A stretch of DNA of 6,314 nt, from positions 1 through 6,314 of the forward strand of contig JAADFV010000112.1 of NCBI GenBank assembly GCA_013152695.1, written 5' to 3'. This DNA is from Chloroflexota bacterium. GTDB taxonomy: Bacteria > Chloroflexota > Anaerolineae > J102. The notes under the pieces were generated by a model. It had not been told where the DNA came from, did not search any database, and was given only the letters and a program-made list of their open reading frames with translations. Within the stretch, counting starts at the first letter, position 1. Each line of letters opens with the position of its first letter. This document shows, piece after piece, positions 1-4,326 of the stretch. The position numbers and the translations under genes are program-made.

Positions 1-26
1 CGGGCGGCAGCCCGCCGAAACTGATG

Positions 27-44
27 AAAATCGGTAAAAACCGG
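27..44 (-). repeat. Octanucleotide repeat half-array, left arm of inverted pair 1
   Basis: Two units, AAAATCGG (27-34) and AAAACCGG (37-44), separated by TA, match the minus-strand form of the CYGGKTTW consensus. Unit 37-44 is the exact reverse complement of unit 66-73, and CGGTA (32-36) can pair with TACCG (80-84). It therefore forms the left arm of an imperfect hairpin with the array at 66-90. This is the most degraded of the arrays. Confidence 0.5.
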
Positions 45-55
45 TGACAGTCACC
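43..55. repeat. Perfect 6-bp dyad GGTGAC-A-GTCACC
   Basis: GGTGAC (43-48) and GTCACC (50-55) are exact inverted copies around one central base. It sits in the loop between the two arms of octanucleotide pair 1. It could be a small hairpin (5-bp stem, 3-nt loop) followed by TTT, or a protein-binding dyad. It is not repeated elsewhere in the window, so an operator role is unsupported. Confidence 0.4.
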
Positions 56-65
56 TTTACGGCCC

Positions 66-90
66 CCGGTTTTCTGGTTTACCGGTTTAC
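66..90 (+). repeat. Octanucleotide tandem array, right arm of inverted pair 1
   Basis: Three consecutive 8-nt units (66-73, 74-81, 82-89) plus the first base of a fourth fit CYGGKTTW. The unit period is exactly 8. The same unit recurs at 237-268 (inverted) and 296-330. It is too short and lacks the spacers needed for a CRISPR array; it resembles the short intergenic tandem repeats found in large bacterial genomes. Confidence 0.7.
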
Positions 91-120
91 AAAAGGAGCC
101 GCCTCCCTTTTTCCTTTTTC
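91..120 (+). terminator. Weak intrinsic-terminator-like hairpin with T tracts
   Basis: AAAAGGAG (91-98) can pair with CTCC (103-106) and, across one bulged C, with the T run at 108-112, leaving a 4-nt loop (CCGC). Two T-rich runs follow. The GC core is only 4 bp, so termination would be weak. It might end a transcript entering from the left edge, but no upstream gene is visible to confirm that. Confidence 0.25.
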
Positions 121-144
121 CCTTGTCACCTTGTTCCTTTTTTC
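102..144 (+). repeat. Pyrimidine-rich tract with CCTTTTT/CCTTGT-like units
   Basis: This stretch is almost entirely C and T, broken only by two G and one A. It contains loosely repeated units such as CCTTTTTC and ACCTTGT. It looks like a decayed short tandem repeat rather than coding sequence. No function can be assigned. Confidence 0.45.
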
Positions 145-162
145 TGATCAACGTCATCAGTG

Positions 163-178
163 TCCTATTTTGAAACAG
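163..178 (+). repeat. First copy of the motif TCCTATTTTGAARCAG
   Basis: The copy here (with A at the R position) matches 15 of 16 bases of 363-378, exactly 200 bp downstream. Unlike the second copy it is not followed by a gene: directly behind it lies ATG CCA TAA (179-187), a two-codon reading frame. It may be the leader of a lost gene or the relic of a tandem duplication of the whole upstream module. Confidence 0.65.
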
Positions 179-236
179 ATGCCATAAACGGCTGCACGCC
201 CATTATGATGAAAATAATCTGCGCACAGACCATCCG

Positions 237-268
237 TAACCCGGAAAACCTGTAAACCGGAAAACCGG
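237..268 (-). repeat. Octanucleotide tandem array, left arm of inverted pair 2
   Basis: Four contiguous 8-nt units (237-244, 245-252, 253-260, 261-268) read WAAMCCRG on the + strand, which is CYGGKTTW on the minus strand. Parts of it pair exactly with the array at 296-330: GTAACCC 236-242 with 322-328, TGTAAACC 251-258 with 314-321, and GAAAACC 260-266 with 298-304. The result is a long interrupted stem with single-unit bulges. Confidence 0.75.
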
Positions 269-295
269 GAAAAGACAGCGCCGCCTCCAACCGGC

Positions 296-330
296 CTGGT
301 TTTCTGGGTTACTGGTTTACAGGGTTACTG
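296..330 (+). repeat. Octanucleotide tandem array, right arm of inverted pair 2
   Basis: Four contiguous units (296-303, 304-311, 312-319, 320-327) and three bases of a fifth fit CYGGKTTW with an exact 8-nt period. It faces the inverted array at 237-268 across a 27-nt spacer and lies about 60 bp upstream of the FKBP start codon. If transcribed, the pair could fold into a hairpin in the leader. Confidence 0.75.
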
Positions 331-362
331 TGCTGCGGGTCTAACATCGATGTCAATCTGTA

Positions 363-380
363 TCCTATTTTGAAGCAGGA
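363..380 (+). promoter_or_regulatory. Second copy of TCCTATTTTGAARCAG, carrying the FKBP ribosome binding site
   Basis: The motif (with G at the R position) ends in AGGA at 377-380, which lies 8 nt before the ATG at 389 and is a normal Shine-Dalgarno placement. This supports the chosen FKBP start. The upstream copy at 163-178 has A in place of G and lacks the full AGGA, so only the second copy makes a usable ribosome binding site. Confidence 0.65.
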
Positions 381-388
381 ATTGACCC

Positions 389-901
389 ATGAGCGAAAAA
401 CCACTCACTGTGACAGACAACATGGTCGTCACGCTGGCCTATAATCTTTATTCAGATCAAGATGAATTGCTCGATTCCTCCGAGGAGTACGGTCCTCTGG
501 AATACATTCATGGCCATGGCCAGATTCTTGTCGGTTTGGAGCAAGCCGTCAGTGGCATGAAGGTTGGTGAACACAAAACGATCCTTATTCCTCCTGATGA
601 GGGATACGGTGAACGTCTTGATATTCCCCTTGAGCTTGTTCCTCGGGAGCTCTTTCCCGATGATTATGAACTTGAAATTGGCATGGAAGTGGAATTAACA
701 GAGCTCGAAAGCGAGGAAGAGCTTGTGGCCTGGATCACCGATATTCGTGATGGTGATGTTTATCTTGATTTCAATCATCCCCTCGCCGGCGAAACGCTTT
801 TATTCGAAGTTGAAGTCTTGAAAATACGGCCGGCTACCGAGGAAGAGCTGGCCCACGGCCATGTACACGATGATGATCCGCAGTTTTTCTTGGACATTTA
901 G
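389..901 (+). CDS. SlyD-type FKBP peptidyl-prolyl cis-trans isomerase
   Basis: A 170-residue cytoplasmic prolyl isomerase and folding chaperone; no signal peptide or membrane segment is visible. The FKBP half-domain at about residues 8-75 includes GPLEYIHGHGQILVGLE (35-51), the GM-VGE turn (56-61) and DEGYGER (70-76). An acidic insert-in-flap region follows (about 77-125), as in SlyD, and the FKBP fold closes with DFNHPLAGETLLFEVEV (127-143). The end EEELAHGH (151-158) is a SlyD hallmark. The tail is only about a dozen residues, with His at 156, 158 and 160, and lacks the long His/Cys-rich metal-binding tail of E. coli SlyD (196 aa). Any nickel role is therefore doubtful. The ATG is preceded by AGGA 8 nt upstream. 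The gene seems to be a separate unit, because a strong promoter follows it. The symbol slyD is withheld because several SlyD-like paralogues are common. Confidence 0.93.
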   Translation: MSEKPLTVTDNMVVTLAYNLYSDQDELLDSSEEYGPLEYIHGHGQILVGLEQAVSGMKVGEHKTILIPPDEGYGERLDIPLELVPRELFPDDYELEIGMEVELTELESEEELVAWITDIRDGDVYLDFNHPLAGETLLFEVEVLKIRPATEEELAHGHVHDDDPQFFLDI

Positions 902-923
902 CTGTTGTTGCGAGATATCGTCT

Positions 924-954
924 TTGCCGGAGAGAGGACAGGCCGTGCTATAAT
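924..954 (+). promoter_or_regulatory. Extended -10 sigma70-type promoter, probably giving a leaderless mRNA
   Basis: TGCTATAAT at 946-954 is a perfect extended -10 (TGn plus TATAAT). The best -35-like hexamer is TTGCCG at 924-929 with a long 19-nt spacer, so the extended -10 is probably the main determinant. A start site about 7 nt past the hexamer falls at 961-962, the A of the ATG. No Shine-Dalgarno can therefore lie in the transcript, and translation would be leaderless. The element occupies the 60-bp gap between the FKBP stop and the membrane-protein genes and probably drives that run. Confidence 0.75.
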
Positions 955-961
955 CGACGTC

Positions 962-2509
962 ATGTCACTTTTTCGTCTTACGGGTTCAAAATGGTGGACA
1001 GCCATTCTTTTACTTTGGCTGCTAACCTTACCCACCTGGACACCTCTTACGCATTCCGGCTTTCCTGCCACGACCACTGGCCCCTTGCCTGTACTCAACC
1101 TTCACGCCGTAGAGCGTGGTGCCTATCCGGCATTGGCGCAGCCCCTTGATCGCTGGCGCACTGATGGTTTTTGGTCGTACCGAGTTGCCAGCATTGGTCG
1201 TTTGCTGGGCCTCGATGCCACACCGGCCTTGAAGAGCAGTGTTGTTATTGCTTTACTCCTCTTAGGGGCAGGAACTTTGGGGTGGGGGTGGCGACTATTG
1301 GGATGGCAAGGAAGCCTGGCCGCAGCGCTGCTCGTGGGATATGCGACGCCCTTACTGAGTGCCATCTATCAGAAGGGCGATGTCGCCCTGCCTTGGGCCC
1401 TGGTAGGGTTAAGTTGGGGCGCTTGGGGCGTAGTCAATGGTGGGAGTTGGTCATTTTTACTGATCATTTTGGGCATGATTATGGCCTGGAATGCTTTGCC
1501 AGGATTGGGTTTGTGGATTTCGCTGGCTCTATTTCTCTTGGCCCTCGGCATCAGAAATAAAAAAGGGGTAGTCACAGTGCTGGTGGGGACGGTGGTAAGC
1601 TTTTTACCCACAGCCCCCTGGACGAGACCTCTGCTTTCATCGGCGACAGCCGATGGGGTGGCCATTTATCAGCTGATCGAACCGGCATGGCCATGGCAAA
1701 CCGGCCAGCTGAGCCCTACCCTCCCGCTTAGCGCCTCTTTGGGAGTGCCCTTGCTAGGTCTTCTCCTTCTCGGTTTGTGGAGATTGTTTCCTCTTGATTC
1801 CAGTTCATCGCAGGTCGCAGAGAGCGAAGGCACTATCTTGAATGGGAAACTGAAGCGAGTCTGGCTCGTCCATCTCGCTGTGGGGGGGATGCTCTTATTG
1901 TTGAGTCTCCAGGTTGTGAGCCAGCATTTACCGTTCGTGCTCAGGACGGTAAGAACCCCCTGGTATTTTTTGCTTTTGAGTATTCCTTTCCTGGCAATGG
2001 CAGCAATGCTCGGCTTTAAGCAGCTTCTTACAGGATTACCAACATCGTTGTGGGCCGCCCTATTCCTCGTGATCATGCTGAGTGCCGGCCCTGCACTCTC
2101 CCCCACCTTCACATCCTACGATATCCCCCCAACCCCAACTGCCATCTTTGCTGATGGGCAGGTGATGCTCTTGCAAATCCGCAGCGAGGGGAAGCTTACG
2201 CCAGGAGGAAGTTTTGCCCTCGATGTAGAATGGGTGGCCCTGCAAAAGCCCGATTTCGATTATAATGTTTTTGTGCACGTTGTCGATGCCCAGGGGAATA
2301 AAGTCGCCCAACTCGATACACAACCGCAGCAAGGTGCTCGCCCCATGAGCTCCTGGTACCAGGGCGAGATGATTCCGGATCGTTATGAAATCACCCTCCC
2401 TGCAGATGCTCCTGGAGATTTGCATGTGCAATTGGGCCTTTATAACTGGCAGAATGGCGCCCGTCTCTCGGTGGGAGGCCAAGATTACCTGGAGGTTCCT
2501 GTTCCCTGA
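962..2509 (+). CDS. Polytopic membrane protein, divergent GT-C/PTPS-related-like, with C-terminal beta-sandwich-like domain
   Basis: 515 residues. An N-terminal membrane helix (about 11-29) and roughly ten further hydrophobic segments run to about residue 385. A soluble, presumably extracytoplasmic domain (about 398-515) follows, with the pattern DYNVFVHVVDAQG, SSWYQGE, YEITLP and LGLYNW. To my recollection this resembles tails on Chloroflexi glycosyltransferase-like membrane proteins. The hydrophobic pattern and local resemblances (GYATPLLSAIYQKGD, YQLIEPAWPW at 236-245, RTPWY at 331-335) align by eye with the two proteins encoded downstream, suggesting a distant paralogue. The acidic first loop, the PRWxPD/GYGYP motif and QFPxR are not preserved. 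The ATG at 962 is chosen over an in-frame TTG at 905 because the promoter's -10 lies between them. The stop overlaps the next ATG (TGATG). Substrate unknown; a partner or inactive enzyme is possible. Confidence 0.85.
   Translation: MSLFRLTGSKWWTAILLLWLLTLPTWTPLTHSGFPATTTGPLPVLNLHAVERGAYPALAQPLDRWRTDGFWSYRVASIGRLLGLDATPALKSSVVIALLLLGAGTLGWGWRLLGWQGSLAAALLVGYATPLLSAIYQKGDVALPWALVGLSWGAWGVVNGGSWSFLLIILGMIMAWNALPGLGLWISLALFLLALGIRNKKGVVTVLVGTVVSFLPTAPWTRPLLSSATADGVAIYQLIEPAWPWQTGQLSPTLPLSASLGVPLLGLLLLGLWRLFPLDSSSSQVAESEGTILNGKLKRVWLVHLAVGGMLLLLSLQVVSQHLPFVLRTVRTPWYFLLLSIPFLAMAAMLGFKQLLTGLPTSLWAALFLVIMLSAGPALSPTFTSYDIPPTPTAIFADGQVMLLQIRSEGKLTPGGSFALDVEWVALQKPDFDYNVFVHVVDAQGNKVAQLDTQPQQGARPMSSWYQGEMIPDRYEITLPADAPGDLHVQLGLYNWQNGARLSVGGQDYLEVPVP
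2491..2495 (+). promoter_or_regulatory. Shine-Dalgarno GGAGG upstream of the second membrane-protein gene
   Basis: A strong GGAGG lies inside the end of the preceding gene, but 13 nt before the ATG at 2509, longer than usual. Together with the TGATG stop/start overlap this points to coupled translation (re-initiation) rather than independent loading. Confidence 0.45.
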
Positions 2510-4326
2510 TGAAACGCGTTTTACGCTCACCTGCTTTTTGGCTGACTACCCTGCTATCGCTATTTGCCATAGCGCCTTTTTTGCATCCCGGCTATTTTTG
2601 GTCGGCCAACGATGCCCGCCATGATGTCTTTTTTATTTTGCAATATAACCTGAGTTGGGATGAGGGTGTTCTCTTTCCCCGCTGGTCGCCCGACTGGGCC
2701 TTCGGCTACGGCTATCCCTTCTTCAGCCTTGTGGCCCCCGCCGCCACATTTGTGGGCACATTCCTTCATCGTTTTCTCTCCCTAAGTCTGGAAAGCTCCG
2801 TCAAAGGGACATTCATCCTTTCTATTTTGCTTAGTGCCTGGGGCATGTGGTTGTTCGTGCGAGATTGGGCGGGAGAGCGAGCTGCTATGTTGGCGGCACT
2901 GGTTTATGTCTATGCCCCTTACCATCTTCTCGATATGTATGTCAGAGCGGCGATGGGTGAGTCTTTAGCGCTGGCTTTGGTCCCCTTCAGTTTGTGGAGC
3001 CTGCGGCGGCTTGTATTCAAACCCAGCCCTCGCCGTCTCGCCCTTTTTGCTCTGACCTACACCGCCATCCATCTTACTCACAATCTCATTGCTCTGTTGA
3101 GCACCGGCCTGCTGGTAATTTACCTGATCTGGCTGGCCGTGGCTCAGGCCCGCCGTGAGACCAGTCCTCGTGCCCGGCGTTTGGCTTGGCTGCGCAGTAT
3201 GCTGGTGGGAGGAAGTGGTTTGGGCCTGGGTTTGGCCCTGGCGGCCTTTTTTGTCTTTCCCGCCTTACTCGAATTTCGTTATGTGCGGCAGGATCAGTGG
3301 TTTGGCGGCTACTATGATTTTCATGATCATTTCGTTTATTTTGCCCAGCTTTTTGATCCGCGCTGGGGTTTTGGCAATAGTGTGCCCGGCCCTGACGATC
3401 CCATCAGCTTTCAATTGGGTCTGGCGCCCTGGTTTTTAGCTGCTCTTGCTGCCTGGCGCTGGCTCCGGAATAAAGTCAAGCAGCGCTGGGAGGTTGGCTT
3501 CTGGTTCTTGCTACTGCTTGGCAGTGTCTGGCTGACCACAGGAGCGGCCAGTTGGGCCTGGGATCACGTTCCTCTCATCGCCACGGCCCAGTTCCCCTGG
3601 CGCTATCTTTCCCTGGCGATCATTGCTTTGGCAGCTCTGGCCGCAGTTGCTGTCGAAACCCAGTCTGATACTGCTGGCGATGTTCGTGTCTGGCTGGCCC
3701 CTCTGCTCCTGGCCGGTCTCGTGATTCTCAGCAGCAGTCGCTATTTACGGATCGAAACCCCTGCAGCGCCCCCCGGCGGCGCTACCCTCGCCGGTCTGAT
3801 GGAATTCGAACGTAGTGCCAATGAGATGACCGGCATGACGATCACAGCCGATGAGATCGCGACTTGGTCGCCTTTAGCCGATTTGCACATGGCCGGCATT
3901 GAAATAGGAAATCAAGTAGATTACAGTCGTGTCGATGCCAACGATCAGCTTTTTGTGGACGTGCAGGAACATCGTGTGGATAGCGAACTCGTCTGGGTGC
4001 GGGCTCTAAGCGAAGGCCAACGTGTGCCCTTCTATCGCCAGTGGTTTCCTGGCTGGACGGCCACGATCATGGACCCAGACAGCGGCCAGCAGATCGACCG
4101 TTTTGCCCTCACCCCCGCTGATACCCGTCCTCCTTATGGTCTGCTCGATGTGCCTGTCCCTAAAGGAGACCATCTTTTACGTATCAGTTTTGAAAACACT
4201 CCGGTACGTACGGTCAGTAACCTGATCTCGCTGATCAGCCTGGGTTTGTGGGTTCTATTGGTTTTACGCGGCCGTTGGTTCACTCGTTTGGGGAACTCCT
4301 TGCTTCGTCGGTTTTCATTGGAATGA
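2509..4326 (+). CDS. PTPS-related/YfhO-like membrane protein, predicted GT-C-fold glycosyltransferase (paralogue A)
   Basis: 605 residues with about a dozen membrane helices. TM1 (about 9-25) leads into a first outer loop with NDARHD (34-39), FPRWSPD (56-62) and GYGYP (66-70). This matches the Pfam family misleadingly named '6-pyruvoyl-tetrahydropterin synthase related', which consists of membrane proteins, not pterin enzymes. Further landmarks are YAPYHLLDMYVR (135-146), HLTHN (188-192), WGFGN with GPDDPISFQLGL (286-305), and QFPWR (361-365). A large extracytoplasmic part follows with FERSANEMTGMT (433-444), FYRQWFPGW (508-516) and NTPVRT (563-568), then a last helix (about 572-588). The FYxxWFPGW...NTPxR pattern is that of the YfhO-type C-terminal beta domain. 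Acidic residues in the first loop are typical of GT-C catalytic sites, which use lipid-linked sugars. Activity and substrate are inferred only. It overlaps both neighbours and lies in one operon with its paralogue. Confidence 0.9.
   Translation: MKRVLRSPAFWLTTLLSLFAIAPFLHPGYFWSANDARHDVFFILQYNLSWDEGVLFPRWSPDWAFGYGYPFFSLVAPAATFVGTFLHRFLSLSLESSVKGTFILSILLSAWGMWLFVRDWAGERAAMLAALVYVYAPYHLLDMYVRAAMGESLALALVPFSLWSLRRLVFKPSPRRLALFALTYTAIHLTHNLIALLSTGLLVIYLIWLAVAQARRETSPRARRLAWLRSMLVGGSGLGLGLALAAFFVFPALLEFRYVRQDQWFGGYYDFHDHFVYFAQLFDPRWGFGNSVPGPDDPISFQLGLAPWFLAALAAWRWLRNKVKQRWEVGFWFLLLLGSVWLTTGAASWAWDHVPLIATAQFPWRYLSLAIIALAALAAVAVETQSDTAGDVRVWLAPLLLAGLVILSSSRYLRIETPAAPPGGATLAGLMEFERSANEMTGMTITADEIATWSPLADLHMAGIEIGNQVDYSRVDANDQLFVDVQEHRVDSELVWVRALSEGQRVPFYRQWFPGWTATIMDPDSGQQIDRFALTPADTRPPYGLLDVPVPKGDHLLRISFENTPVRTVSNLISLISLGLWVLLVLRGRWFTRLGNSLLRRFSLE

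Larger units (their letters stand above)
1..388. other. Non-coding, repeat-rich region upstream of the FKBP gene
   Basis: No convincing coding sequence is visible on either strand. The region holds short octanucleotide repeat arrays in two inverted pairs, a 16-nt motif present twice exactly 200 bp apart, a perfect 6-bp dyad, and a long pyrimidine-rich stretch. The GC-rich dyad at 1-14 (CGGGC, 4-nt loop, GCCCG) is cut by the window edge and may belong to whatever precedes the window. No tRNA or riboswitch architecture was recognised. The promoter of the FKBP gene should lie near the right end, but no good -35/-10 pair was seen; TATCCT at 361-366 is the best and still weak -10 candidate. Confidence 0.75.

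Noticed and set aside
1..17. Complete intrinsic terminator at the left edge
   Set aside because: The CGGGC/GCCCG dyad is cut by the window boundary and is followed by AAACTGATG rather than a T run.
66..330. CRISPR array
   Set aside because: The repeat unit is 8 nt, contiguous, without unique spacers, and inverted between arrays.
361..366. TATCCT as the -10 of the FKBP promoter
   Set aside because: It matches the consensus at only 4 of 6 positions, has no TGn extension and no -35-like hexamer at normal spacing, so it is not listed as a promoter.
905..961. N-terminal extension of the first membrane protein from a TTG start at 905
   Set aside because: It would put the perfect TGCTATAAT element inside the gene. 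The extra 19 residues are charged and precede a typical basic/hydrophobic N-terminus, and no suitable ribosome binding site precedes 905.
1669..2530. Long minus-strand frames opposite the first membrane-protein gene
   Set aside because: Their translations are low-complexity or basic, without recognisable domains, and lie wholly opposite a well-supported membrane protein.
4248..4322. Upstream ATG start for paralogue B
   Set aside because: It would overlap paralogue A by 79 nt and add 25 residues absent from the homologous N-terminus. The ATGA overlap at 4323 is the normal arrangement.
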